From contig NZ_LVHF01000012.1 of assembly GCF_001650345.1 (NCBI RefSeq), positions 186,001 through 250,000 on the forward strand: DNA of 64,000 nucleotides. Direction: 5' to 3'. The notes under the pieces are model-generated. The model saw nothing but the letters and a program-made list of their open reading frames with translations, was not told where the DNA came from and searched no databases. A program made the translations under genes and the position numbers. Source of the stretch: Photobacterium jeanii. GTDB lineage: Bacteria > Pseudomonadota > Gammaproteobacteria > Enterobacterales > Vibrionaceae. Position 1 is the stretch's first letter. Each line of letters opens with the position of its first letter. Below, one piece after another: positions 45,693 to 53,995 of the stretch.

Positions 45693-45727
45693 TGCCCACT
45701 AAGTACTGACTGTTTTAGTGGGCATTC
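45693..45727 (+). terminator. Terminator after prpD
   Basis: TGCCCACTAA / TTAGTGGGCA with a 12-base loop, then TTCGCTGTTT; a weak T-tract. Confidence 0.55.
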
Positions 45728-45896
45728 GCTGTTTCCTCCATTGTTTCTAACTTTCTTGTTTTATTCGACTTTTTGTGAGGATTCTATGGTTGCACTCTTT
45801 GAATAAACCTTTTAGTTAAGCTAATAGCCGCTAATTTCAGGCACCTTTACTCGTTATTTATACTTTGCCTTTTAAAATAGAAAACGACGGTAGAGA

Positions 45897-46652
45897 ATGA
45901 TGAGAGTGTCAACGTTAGCTTCAGTATTAGCAGTTGGAGTGTTGAGCGCAACACCATGTTTTGCGGATAGTGTGTGGGTTGGCACATTAGGTTTCGAACA
46001 TGCTAAGACAGTAACTGCAAAAAGCAAAAAAGAAGTTCAACAGCTTGAGACGATTTTGCATGGCGCTAATATCGACCTCCTTGGGCTTAAATTTGAAAAT
46101 ACAACGGCGGCTAAGTGGAATCGGGAAGGGCAGATTACTGTTGCACGAAACTGGGCATACGGGTATTGGGATGATAACTTTGGTTTATCTTTAGATTTAA
46201 TCAAAGGTGATTGGCGCGGGAGTGGTGCGAACATTGGTGCTTTGGGTTTAGCATACAAAGATTGTTGGGGGGATTTATGTCTACGAGTGAATCCGACGTT
46301 AGCACATATTCAAGTTAAAAAAACATCGGCGGTTAATACCACAGACACAGGCGCCCAACTTAATCTTAAAATGAACTATCAAGTTTTAGATAGCATCAAC
46401 TTAGGTTTTCATCCACAGTACGCATATTGGCGTTCAGAAGCTTTAGGGTCAACTCTTAAACTCGACTTCAATGCCACAATGGATCTAACGGAAGATAAAC
46501 GCCACAAGCTGACTCTGATGCATGAAGCTTTCGTAGTTAATAATCGCGCGACAGATATGAAAACTCGTTTTGTCGGTGAAGGTACACCTTTATCAGGATA
46601 TGTACCGGGTACAGAAGCAACTTATAAACTGCGTTATTCCTATATTTTCTAA
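45897..46652 (+). CDS. Outer-membrane beta-barrel protein of unknown type
   Basis: 251 residues. Seen: signal peptide ending near CFADS (about residue 24), alternating hydrophobic/polar strands, and a C-terminal strand ATYKLRYSYIF with the terminal Phe that targets proteins to the BAM complex. Eight to ten strands fit the length. Internal Cys pair (DCWGDLC) may form a disulphide. No specific family recognised; a small channel or enzyme barrel is possible. Two adjacent ATGs at the start (45897, 45900). Confidence 0.6.
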   Translation: MMRVSTLASVLAVGVLSATPCFADSVWVGTLGFEHAKTVTAKSKKEVQQLETILHGANIDLLGLKFENTTAAKWNREGQITVARNWAYGYWDDNFGLSLDLIKGDWRGSGANIGALGLAYKDCWGDLCLRVNPTLAHIQVKKTSAVNTTDTGAQLNLKMNYQVLDSINLGFHPQYAYWRSEALGSTLKLDFNATMDLTEDKRHKLTLMHEAFVVNNRATDMKTRFVGEGTPLSGYVPGTEATYKLRYSYIF

Positions 46653-46693
46653 ATTTAGAGAGTTTAACTTTTTAAAAACATTGTTTAGAACGG

Positions 46694-46726
46694 AGTCAGC
46701 GAGGTAAATATTTGTCGCTGACTTTC
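46694..46726 (+). terminator. Hairpin after beta-barrel gene
   Basis: AGTCAGCGA / TCGCTGACT with a 12-base loop followed by TTC; placed about 40 bases after the stop. T-tract is short. Confidence 0.5.
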
Positions 46727-46759
46727 GAATGAGATCCTGCTCCTTCACTAACGCATAGA

Positions 46760-47242
46760 TTAATGACAAACAACGTTTTGCTCATCTTTTAGAAACCAAG
46801 AAATCCACTTTCGTTTGGAATTTAGGATGAAGCCTTCTTTAACGTTGATTCCATTGGTTATTAATCCGTCAATGTTTTCATCATACTGTTTCGTGGTGAA
46901 ATGCCACTCTTCACTATTTATTCGCTTCCCTTGAATAAGAGCGTCATTGAGACGTTGACTCACAACGACGATAGCTAGACCTTTAGTTTGACTTATATTC
47001 AAATCTGGCTCAGAGATACGACCTACTGCAACTGGTACCTTTAAAGTACATGACTTCCCATCTTGATGAGTAAATGAGTAGATTGCATCTCCGACTCGAC
47101 CTTTAAGCCAAAGAAGCTGCCCTTGAGTCATACTATCGACAGACAGAACTCCAAAACTACCTGGGGGAGATATAGTTGAGGCCCAACTATATACAGAGAC
47201 AAAAATTGATAAAAACATAGGTAAAATGATGACTTTTTTCAT
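46760..47242 (-). CDS. Small exported protein of unknown function
   Basis: About 160 residues, not recognised. Seen: N-terminal signal or anchor (MKKVIILPMFLSIFVSVYSWAS), then a soluble domain with two Cys (KSCTLKV and the C-terminal NVVCH) that might form a disulphide, consistent with a periplasmic location. ATG 47242 overlaps the stop of the upstream DUF805 gene (ATGA), so the two are coupled. Role unknown. Confidence 0.6.
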   Translation of the reverse strand: MKKVIILPMFLSIFVSVYSWASTISPPGSFGVLSVDSMTQGQLLWLKGRVGDAIYSFTHQDGKSCTLKVPVAVGRISEPDLNISQTKGLAIVVVSQRLNDALIQGKRINSEEWHFTTKQYDENIDGLITNGINVKEGFILNSKRKWISWFLKDEQNVVCH

Positions 47243-47574
47243 GCGATTGCCTTCCCATCGTGGTGAGTATTGGTCGATTGAACCAATAAATATATCAACC
47301 AAAATGGTCCTACTATTGGTATGAAAAAGATCAGTCCCCAATAGCCAGATTTGTTGATATCGTGCAGTCTACGGATAATTACGGAAAGCATAGGGATTAA
47401 ACTTACAACGCTATAAGCCGTGTCGAACCATGTAGTCATATTCATAGCAATATCTGCGGTAATGCATCCTATCGCCACCAATGTATGTACTAAAAGAAAC
47501 ATCCAACATTCTTTACGAGACGAATAACCAGAAAAGTCTAAACTGCGCTTCCAGGCTAAAAAATAGTATTTCAT
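47239..47574 (-). CDS. DUF805 family membrane protein
   Basis: 111 residues. Seen: family-typical start YYFLAWKRSLDFSGYSSRKECWMFLLVH, RRLHDINKSGYWGLIFFIPIVGPFWLIYLL at the end, and three to four membrane spans. GAGGTGG before ATG 47574 chooses this start over an in-frame ATG at 47625. DUF805 function is unknown. First of a two-gene operon and divergent from the AraC-type gene, which may control it. Confidence 0.82.
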   Translation of the reverse strand: MKYYFLAWKRSLDFSGYSSRKECWMFLLVHTLVAIGCITADIAMNMTTWFDTAYSVVSLIPMLSVIIRRLHDINKSGYWGLIFFIPIVGPFWLIYLLVQSTNTHHDGKAIA

Positions 47575-47761
47575 TAATGCCACCTCAATATTTGATTGAT
47601 GGTGATATTCTGCAACGGAACACATGGAGCATACGTCTCAAAACAGGTTTTAGGTCGTTCTAAAACGAGTTTTAGTTTATGTTGAGTTTTCAATTATATT
47701 TCATCGAGTTATTCTTGATATTCCTGTATTAAAGAGCTCATTAACTAATCTAGGACTTGCT

Positions 47762-48826
47762 ATGCTTGCAATACCTGTTCCTTTCGTTGTTTCCATGTTA
47801 CTTGGACTACTTGCGATAACACTTTATGTCCAGTTATCCCAACAAGGTAAAGTCGCTAGTATGTTTTTAGGGTTATGTGCTGTGACTACCTCAGTGGTTG
47901 GTTTACGCTGGACCTTTGGACTTGGCGTTTTCAGTATCGTGCAACCTATTCTGGCTTCCACAATTCCTATTGCTGCGTGGTATGCGTTTACACATGCAAA
48001 TCGTGGTTTAGGGTTCTTGCCGGTTAAGCATTTCATTGCACCATTACTGGTTGTTATTAGCTCTGTAACTCAATCATGGTTGGCACTTCCATTAGATGTA
48101 CTACTTACCTTGATTTATGTTAGTTATGGCATTGCATTAATTCGTTTTTCGTCAAAAGAAACAGCACTGATTAATGTTTCGCTAGGGAATTGGGAAGGAG
48201 TAAAGAAAGCAGAGAATATTGCTGGATGGATGCTGATATTCTCAGCATGTGTAGATACGCTGATGTCGCTAGATTTTACTTTTAATCAAGGTGGATTTTC
48301 ACTATATATCCTTACTGCGGCACATTTGATTCTTTTCCCCGTGTTATCGATAGCTGTTGTTGTTGTTGGTATTAATACCCCTGTTTCAGATGAGTTAAAA
48401 TCTAGACAAATTAACCGCTCTAGTGATGAGGCAGCTAGTTCCCAGATAATGACCAGTGAGAGGGCTCATGAGATCACTTCTCTGTTAGATACAAAAATCC
48501 GACAAGACTTACTTTACTTAGACCCTGAGCTAACTCTTTCTAAACTTACACGAAAGTTAGGTATACCAGCGAAACAAATTTCAATTGCAGTTAACCAAGT
48601 CTACGAACAAAATATTTCTAAGATTATTAATGGATATCGTATAGAGCATGCCAAACACTCTTTGTCTACTTCAAAAGACACAATTACACAAATATTCATG
48701 AATTCTGGTTTTCAGACCAAGTCTAACTTTAATCGCGAGTTTTCAAGAATCGTAGGAATGACACCGAGTGAATACCGTAAAAGTAGATCTCTGTATTTAA
48801 AGTCGGAATTGTCCAAGAACGACTAA
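47762..48826 (+). CDS. Membrane-anchored AraC-family regulator
   Basis: 354 residues. Seen: N-terminal half with about seven hydrophobic helices (residues 1-205), a polar linker, then a C-terminal AraC/XylS DNA-binding domain with two helix-turn-helix units (LTLSKLTRKLGIPAKQISIAVN and TITQIFMNSGFQTKSNFNREFSRIVGMTPSEYRK). Known: such membrane AraC proteins sense signals within the bilayer or periplasm while bound to DNA. It is divergent from the DUF805 operon, a likely target. Signal unknown. Confidence 0.82.
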   Translation: MLAIPVPFVVSMLLGLLAITLYVQLSQQGKVASMFLGLCAVTTSVVGLRWTFGLGVFSIVQPILASTIPIAAWYAFTHANRGLGFLPVKHFIAPLLVVISSVTQSWLALPLDVLLTLIYVSYGIALIRFSSKETALINVSLGNWEGVKKAENIAGWMLIFSACVDTLMSLDFTFNQGGFSLYILTAAHLILFPVLSIAVVVVGINTPVSDELKSRQINRSSDEAASSQIMTSERAHEITSLLDTKIRQDLLYLDPELTLSKLTRKLGIPAKQISIAVNQVYEQNISKIINGYRIEHAKHSLSTSKDTITQIFMNSGFQTKSNFNREFSRIVGMTPSEYRKSRSLYLKSELSKND

Positions 48827-48863
48827 CAATAAAGCAGAGTAGGTAAGCTGCTCTGCTTTATTG
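48827..48863. terminator. Bidirectional terminator between AraC-type gene and ABC-F gene
   Basis: 13-bp arms CAATAAAGCAGAG / CTCTGCTTTATTG with an 11-base loop between convergent genes. Confidence 0.8.
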
Positions 48864-48877
48864 ATGATATTGACTTA

Positions 48878-50449
48878 TTACCCCATATTGAATTGGCGAT
48901 TACAGCCAGACTCTATAGCAAAGTCTTGATCATGGGTGATAAGAACGAATCCTCCTTGATAATGACTTAAAGCGTGCGCAAGCATGATTTTTGAATCGAG
49001 ATCCAAATGGTTATCTGGCTCATCAAGCAGCAGTAAAGGTTGATTGAGCTGGTGGCTGGCAATGACCATAGCTAGTTTCATTTTTTCACCGCCACTGAGC
49101 ATGCCTCCCATACGGAATACGTCTTCACGACGAAAGCCTATCCCCGCGAGTAAGGTTCGCGCATCCTTTTCTTTCATTCCTTTGCAGTGCAACATCAGGT
49201 TATTAAGGATTGATAGCGCATCACGAACAATGCCGAAATGCTGGTCGAGATAATACAGTGGGGTGCTTACTTGTATTTCACCTTTATTTAGTAAGTGGTT
49301 GCCGAGTAGTGTTTTCAGTAGGGTTGATTTACCGCAACCATTTTGCCCTGTTAGGTGCAGCTTGTCGTTTGCATTGATTTGTAATGAAATGGGTCGGGCG
49401 TTGCCGTATAAAAGTACGCCTTCAAGAATTGAAATGACTTTACGCGAACGCGTTTGATTGTCAGTTATATAGAGTTTTTGCTGTTTCAGTTGCTCGTGTT
49501 TGGATTTCACCGATTGTTCTTTTTTATCTAAATGTGATTGCCTGAGTAGAGCGTTCTTGTTGCGGTTCGAAATTCGATCTTCAGCGCTTTCTTTTTTACC
49601 ATCGAGTAGCATTTTGGGCTGACTGTTATCTTTGCGTAATTTGTTCCCTTGTGAGGCTCTTTGTTCTGCTTTCTCTTTATTTCGCTGCGCTTGCTCCTTG
49701 AGTCGTTTCTTTTGTTTTGTAACCTGTGTTAACTGCCTCTCAACAGATTGTATTTCAGTGCTTTTCTGCTCGGCGTAGAAATCATAATTGCCGCCGTAAA
49801 CTTGCAACCCAAGGCTGGATAGTTCCCAGATTTCTTCCATTTCACGCAGCAGTTCTCGGTCGTGGCTAATGAGTAAAATTGAACCTTCAAAGGCTTTGAT
49901 TGATTCAATGAGCCATTGTTTTGCATGAGCATCAAGGTGGTTGGATGGCTCGTCGAGAACTAGCAGTTCAACATTCTGCTCGAATAGCTGCCACAATTGT
50001 AAACGCGCTAACTGTCCGCCACTGAGTTGAGCGCAAGGAAAGTATGGATCTTGCGGTAACCCCATCATTTCAAGCTGGTGGTTTAACTGGCTAGCTATAT
50101 GCCAATCATCTCCAACTATATCGAACCACTTGCTTGCGCAATCACCCGCGGCAATGTGGTTAAGTGCTTCAAGCGTTTGTTCTTTTCTTAAAAACTGCGC
50201 AATAGAGTATGCCGAAGAAAGTAAGTTTGATGGCTGTTGCTGATAAGCAGCAAAGGATGTGGGCGGTGTTACAACTCCGCTCGATGGTGTTATTTCTCCT
50301 AGCAGAATTGAAGAAAGAATCGTTTTGCCGACACCATTCTTTCCAACTAATCCAACACGACGCTTGTTCATTGTTAGCGATAGATGTTCGAAAAGACGTT
50401 CGCCGTTATCGAACTGATGACTGATATTGCAAGCCTTTAATACTGGCAT
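48878..50449 (-). CDS. ABC-F family ATPase (ribosome-associated type)
   Basis: About 523 residues, two ATPase domains and no membrane span. Seen: Walker A GKNGVGKTILS and GQNGCGKSTLL, signatures LSGGQLARLQL and LSGGEKMKLAM, Walker B LLVLDEPSNHLD and LLLLDEPDNHLD, separated by a basic Gln/Lys linker of about 90 residues. Known: ABC-F proteins bind the ribosomal E site, and several protect against antibiotics; the linker contacts the peptidyl-transferase region. GGAGG before ATG 50449 fixes the start. Subfamily and antibiotic, if any, cannot be told. Confidence 0.85.
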   Translation of the reverse strand: MPVLKACNISHQFDNGERLFEHLSLTMNKRRVGLVGKNGVGKTILSSILLGEITPSSGVVTPPTSFAAYQQQPSNLLSSAYSIAQFLRKEQTLEALNHIAAGDCASKWFDIVGDDWHIASQLNHQLEMMGLPQDPYFPCAQLSGGQLARLQLWQLFEQNVELLVLDEPSNHLDAHAKQWLIESIKAFEGSILLISHDRELLREMEEIWELSSLGLQVYGGNYDFYAEQKSTEIQSVERQLTQVTKQKKRLKEQAQRNKEKAEQRASQGNKLRKDNSQPKMLLDGKKESAEDRISNRNKNALLRQSHLDKKEQSVKSKHEQLKQQKLYITDNQTRSRKVISILEGVLLYGNARPISLQINANDKLHLTGQNGCGKSTLLKTLLGNHLLNKGEIQVSTPLYYLDQHFGIVRDALSILNNLMLHCKGMKEKDARTLLAGIGFRREDVFRMGGMLSGGEKMKLAMVIASHQLNQPLLLLDEPDNHLDLDSKIMLAHALSHYQGGFVLITHDQDFAIESGCNRQFNMG

Positions 50450-50455
50450 AATTTG

Positions 50456-50526
50456 CCTCCTGTATCGCAGGGACAACAGCCGTAGCAGCACAAAGTGCTA
50501 TGAATAATGAACGATACAACGATACA
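50456..50526 (-). promoter_or_regulatory. ABC-F leader: stem abutting the ribosome-binding site
   Basis: In the mRNA, two tandem copies of TGTATCG (50526-50520 and 50518-50512) can pair with CGATACA (50467-50461), whose last base is the first of the AGGAGG ribosome-binding site. An AGCAC-TTT-GTGCT hairpin lies inside the loop. Two alternative registers are possible. Confidence 0.4.
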
Positions 50527-50766
50527 AAAACACAACAGCAGAAACGCGAGTTGTATTAACAAATTGCTATCGAACAGAAATATCGGAGAGTGAGCTACGC
50601 CTACTAACCCTGTAGTTCCAAAAATGTAGATAAATGGATGACAGGCTTAGTTGTTCATATCGGCGTAATCTCCTGAAGAAGTGATTTGGAGAGTGTAACT
50701 AGCTTTGACTGAAAATTGCAAGCGACCTCTGTCACAGCTTGTTGCTGTTAAGCTTTTCTTGAAACG

Positions 50767-50808
50767 AGTCACGATAACGCCACTAGGTAGTGTGCTCTTA
50801 TCGTGACT
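50767..50808. repeat. Palindromic repeat, copy 1, at the left edge of the Tat module
   Basis: Outer arms AGTCACGATAA / TTATCGTGACT enclose an inner CACTA-GG-TAGTG. The 38 bases 50779-50816 match 58364-58401 with one mismatch. It lies 59 bases past tatB. Confidence 0.75.
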
Positions 50809-50866
50809 CTCTGGTTACTTTTCATAAATTAATTATGTCGCCTGTAGTTATTTTCTTAATCCTAAA

Positions 50867-51067
50867 TTATTTTTTATTGTCTTCAACGCTCGCTTCAATA
50901 TCCTCTAATTCTTTGTTTAGTTGACTACTTACCTCAACTGACATGTCTTTTACTTTTTTGATGCCGTTTAATATTGAGCGAATGGCCTTCGTCATTTGTT
51001 GCGGGCCCATGATGACCAGAGTAACAACGGCAATCATACCCATTTCCCAAAAACCAATATCGAACAT
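50867..51067 (-). CDS. tatB: Very short TatB-like twin-arginine translocase subunit
   Basis: 66 residues. Seen: MFDIGFWEMG with Glu8, hydrophobic helix IAVVTLVIMGPQQ, then an amphipathic helix (MTKAIRSILNGIKKVKDMS) and a short acidic tail. The MFDIGF start and GPQ hinge are TatB rather than TatA features. E. coli TatB has 171 residues, so the long cytoplasmic tail is missing. TatB forms the twin-arginine signal receptor with TatC in the inner membrane. Unusually, it follows tatC; AGAGG precedes the ATG, and the gap to tatC is 108 bases. Confidence 0.82.
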   Translation of the reverse strand: MFDIGFWEMGMIAVVTLVIMGPQQMTKAIRSILNGIKKVKDMSVEVSSQLNKELEDIEASVEDNKK

Positions 51068-51175
51068 AATTTTATCCTCTCAATTTCAATTTTTGTGCTC
51101 TCACAGTCTGTAGAAGTACGATGTTGATATGCTGCTACATACAGTGAGTGGTGATGTTTATAAGTTCATCGTGCA

Positions 51176-51961
51176 TTAATGGTTAGTTTCATATAACGAT
51201 GGGTGGTTCTCGCGGAGGTTTTCATTGTTTTGAATATCGGCTTTATTTGGTTTATAGAATCGCGCCATTACAAGTCCTGCTTCGAACAGTAACCACATCG
51301 GTAGGGCCAGAAGAGTTTGCGAAATAACATCTGGAGGTGTGAGTAACATTCCCACCACAAACACACCGACAATTACATGCGAACGCTTGTTAGCCAGAGA
51401 TTGTGGCGAGCTCATACCACTCCAGCACATAAGTAGCGTTGCCACTGGAATTTGGAATGCCAAGCCAAAGGCAAAGAACAACTTGAGAACAAAACTCAGG
51501 TAACTGGAGATATCCGTCGCGATACTGACGCCTTCAGGTGCGACTGTGGCAAAAAAAGCAAACGCCAATGGGAATACCACGTAATAAGCAAATGCAGCGC
51601 CTAGGTAGAACAGTGCTGCGGAGCCAAAAATGAGCGGGATAAGCATGCGTCGTTCATTTTTATACAGACCAGGTGCAATAAACGCCCATACTTGCGATAA
51701 CCAGTAAGGCACTGTGGCGAATACCGCGGTCACAATCGTTAACTTAATAGGGGTAAAAAACGGAGCTGCCACATCAGTAGCAATCATCGCTCCACCTTCG
51801 GGTAAGACCGCAAGCAGAGGTTGTGCTACGAACGAATAGATATCATTAGCGAAATACACTAAGGCAAGAAACGCCACTAAAATAGCGGCAACAGAGCGCA
51901 ATAATCTATCACGCAGTTCTAGTAGATGACCAATTAAAGGTTGGGAGTGGGTTATGCTCAT
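51176..51961 (-). CDS. tatC: Twin-arginine translocase TatC
   Basis: 261 residues with six membrane helices. Seen: [15 protein letters not shown] (Glu of the first cytosolic region), [28 protein letters not shown] (the Glu equivalent of E. coli E103, needed for signal recognition), and [20 protein letters not shown]. All key residues of a functional receptor are present. Central gene of tatA-tatC-tatB, transcribed toward tatB and 80 bases after tatA. Similarity to E. coli TatC is high, but the gene order is not that of the housekeeping tatABC. Confidence 0.95.
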   Translation of the reverse strand: MSITHSQPLIGHLLELRDRLLRSVAAILVAFLALVYFANDIYSFVAQPLLAVLPEGGAMIATDVAAPFFTPIKLTIVTAVFATVPYWLSQVWAFIAPGLYKNERRMLIPLIFGSAALFYLGAAFAYYVVFPLAFAFFATVAPEGVSIATDISSYLSFVLKLFFAFGLAFQIPVATLLMCWSGMSSPQSLANKRSHVIVGVFVVGMLLTPPDVISQTLLALPMWLLFEAGLVMARFYKPNKADIQNNENLRENHPSLYETNH

Positions 51962-52041
51962 CGTCTATTACCTCAATTCATGGATAACAGACTTCCTTGT
52001 CTAAATCAGCTTCCTGCAGATTCGTTGAAGAATGTGGGATA

Positions 52042-52239
52042 TTAAGACTTCGCTTCGTCTCTAGGCTGAATAGCTACGTCTGAGGTTGGCTTTTTGTCGT
52101 TGTCGTCTTTCATTGCTGACTTGAAGCCGTTAATTGCGGTGCCTACATCGCCACCCAGAGTGCGCAGACGCTTAGTGCCAAATAGTAACGCTACGATGAT
52201 TGCGATGATTGCGAGTTGCCAAATACTAATTCCAGCCAT
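52042..52239 (-). CDS. tatA: Twin-arginine translocase TatA
   Basis: 65 residues. Seen: [46 protein letters not shown] is close to E. coli TatA, with Gln8, the FGTK hinge and an amphipathic helix; the tail is shortened. TatA oligomerises to form the passage for folded proteins. First gene of the tat operon (AAGAGG before ATG), about 440 bases downstream of the first exported enzyme gene on the same strand. Confidence 0.94.
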   Translation of the reverse strand: MAGISIWQLAIIAIIVALLFGTKRLRTLGGDVGTAINGFKSAMKDDNDKKPTSDVAIQPRDEAKS

Positions 52240-52638
52240 GATAGTGCCTCTTATTGATACTAAATAATTAAACAGTAAGTCGACTATCCCTACGACTCTT
52301 GGGATGTGCGTTTACTATAAGGGTCTGTGTGTGAATGAAGAAGTCAGTTACTTTCAGTTAATTCGAAGGTTGGTTTTTTGTTGAAGTAAAACAACTGGTT
52401 ACTGAGATGTTTATGGGGGCGTGTGGTGTTTTTATAGTGCAGGTTATTGCTGCTGGTTATGTGTATTGTTAATTAAGATAAAGAGAAGGTTCACTATAGG
52501 GCTCAATGGCTTGGCACTAGCATTCTTAGAATGCCTAAATACAAGCCAGAGGAAAGGCTTACTGAGGGAGTGCGAAATCACTAGGGGCTCTCAATTGAGG
52601 AAAGTGCGGTTATGTAGCAGCTGGATTAGAGGTAAAAC
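52240..52638. other. Intergenic region between tatA and the first exported enzyme
   Basis: About 400 bases with no supported gene. It should hold the tat promoter. A perfect palindrome GCATTCT-T-AGAATGC lies near 52528-52542. A forward open frame exists but encodes a Cys/Arg-rich low-complexity peptide without a ribosome-binding site. It may be decayed DNA. Confidence 0.45.
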
Positions 52639-52661
52639 AAGACCCCACAGAGTGGGGTCTT
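52639..52661 (-). terminator. Terminator of the first exported enzyme gene
   Basis: AAGACCCCAC / GTGGGGTCTT with a 3-base loop; reverse strand continues GTTTTACC. It lies 18 bases past the stop, so the enzyme is not in the tat transcript. Confidence 0.75.
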
Positions 52662-52679
52662 AGGAGAAAATCTTTGTTG

Positions 52680-53819
52680 TTATGCAGTCACTGGTTCACG
52701 ACGAATTGGTTGTGAAGAGCAGCGTAGTGCACCACCGATTGAGCTTGGCATGTCGTATGGCACTTCAATCACTTTGTGACCACGCTTACGTACTTCAGCA
52801 ATAATACGCTCATGGCGTGAGTCCATAATTACCGTGTTTTCATCCAAAGGTAGGCCATTAGTGCCTAACCAGAACGCTTCTTCTTCAGTAACGTCAATCC
52901 ACTCAATACCATCTAGACTCTTTGGCAAGTCGCTTAGAATCCACTTGCGGCAAATCAAACCAAGCTTAGGGCTTAGCAGTGACATTGCGCAGTCTAGATG
53001 CAGAGCATTGGTGTGTAGCTTAAGTCCGTGAACTTTATACTCATCCCCCAACACTTGTTGAGCAAATGCAACTGCATTTTCGTTAGAACCGTGGCCAATG
53101 CCTTGATAGATATTGAAGCCATCTACTAGGAAATCACCGCCATCAATTAGGATGCTGTTTTTCTCTGCCAGCTCTTGAACTTCGACATTGTCAGTAAAAG
53201 TTTCTAGCGATGCTTGCGGTGCAGATACATAGTTACCTTGACCTGCTAGCATGATTGGCACATACACCTCGCCCCCCATATATTGCTGCTTACGCTTAAA
53301 CGGCATGCGTAGTGACGATACCATCGCAGTATTACCTGCGGTGCACCACATGTCACGTGGCCAAATTTGGTCGTGGCTGTCGTTTAGGTAGTTGCCATCT
53401 TTGTCATTGAACTGTTTTAGGCGAATGACTTTAATACCCTGGTCTTGCAATGTTTTTGCGTAGTTCTCGATTTGATCGCACAGTTTTGTGTACGTCTCTT
53501 CTCCGTAGGCTTCTAGCCAGGTTTTTCCGCTATTATCACGAACCCATTGAGCTGTCTCTGGCTTTAGGAAAGGTGCCATGTTGTGCTCAAAACCATCTTC
53601 ATAGTTTGGGATCTTCGAATCCGGTGCTGGCGGGTTGCCGATGATGACTTCCGTCAGTTTGCCATACTCGTGAGTCACGTGTAGACGTTTTGTTGGGTCG
53701 ACAGAGCTTTTACTGCCGTTTGAGGCCAGAGCGGTTGGAGCCAAAGTGGCCGTAGCTGCAAGAGCCGCGGCTCCACCTGATAGTTTGAAAAAGTCACGAC
53801 GGTTAAGTGAGTTTGTCAT
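52680..53819 (-). CDS. Tat-exported guanidino-modifying (amidinotransferase-fold) enzyme 1
   Basis: 379 residues. Seen: Tat signal NRRDFFKLSGGA with cleavage near ALASNG (about residue 33), then an amidinotransferase-superfamily domain with WPRD (153-156), DGGD (Asp229), HLDC (His274) and the nucleophile Cys367 in GGALRCSSQPIRR. The spacing Asp229-His274-Cys367 resembles that of glycine amidinotransferase. Known: the superfamily contains amidinotransferases, arginine deiminases and dimethylarginine hydrolases. Which reaction occurs here is unknown. Divergent from its LysR gene; the ribosome-binding site is buried in a stem. Confidence 0.82.
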   Translation of the reverse strand: MTNSLNRRDFFKLSGGAAALAATATLAPTALASNGSKSSVDPTKRLHVTHEYGKLTEVIIGNPPAPDSKIPNYEDGFEHNMAPFLKPETAQWVRDNSGKTWLEAYGEETYTKLCDQIENYAKTLQDQGIKVIRLKQFNDKDGNYLNDSHDQIWPRDMWCTAGNTAMVSSLRMPFKRKQQYMGGEVYVPIMLAGQGNYVSAPQASLETFTDNVEVQELAEKNSILIDGGDFLVDGFNIYQGIGHGSNENAVAFAQQVLGDEYKVHGLKLHTNALHLDCAMSLLSPKLGLICRKWILSDLPKSLDGIEWIDVTEEEAFWLGTNGLPLDENTVIMDSRHERIIAEVRKRGHKVIEVPYDMPSSIGGALRCSSQPIRREPVTA

Positions 53820-53821
53820 AG

Positions 53822-53860
53822 TGCGTCTCCTGTTGAGGTAATCTGTGTTGACGAGACGCA
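53822..53860 (-). promoter_or_regulatory. Ribosome-binding-site-sequestering hairpin before enzyme 1
   Basis: In the mRNA, TGCGTCTC (53860-53853) pairs perfectly with GAGACGCA (53829-53822), which contains the GGAGA ribosome-binding site located seven bases before the ATG at 53819. The loop is 23 bases. This could be a translational switch (protein, ligand or temperature). Confidence 0.55.
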
Positions 53861-53995
53861 GTATCTATCAGAATCTTGAAAAGATAGAGTCAGGTATATT
53901 CAGTATTATTTACACTTTGCCAGTCGACTGGGTAACGTAATTGACTAAAATGATGTAGACCCCCATGCTAAGTACAGTTAAAAGCTGAGGTAAAT

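Noticed and set aside
50438..50646. Open frame in the ABC-F leader encoding a hydrophobic helix and a Cys-rich tail
   Set aside because: No ATG or GTG start and no ribosome-binding site at any TTG; it probably reflects the AT-rich leader rather than a gene.
52513..52530. TTGGCAC block as a sigma-54 promoter near tatA
   Set aside because: The -12 element lacks the required GC at the correct distance.
52421..52663. Forward 80-codon open frame between tatA and exported enzyme 1
   Set aside because: No ribosome-binding site, Cys/Arg/Trp-rich low-quality composition and overlap with the enzyme terminator; at most a decayed remnant.
53822..53860. Guanidine riboswitch upstream of exported enzyme 1
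   Set aside because: The ACGR loops or conserved core of known guanidine riboswitch classes are not visible; only a simple sequestering stem is supported.
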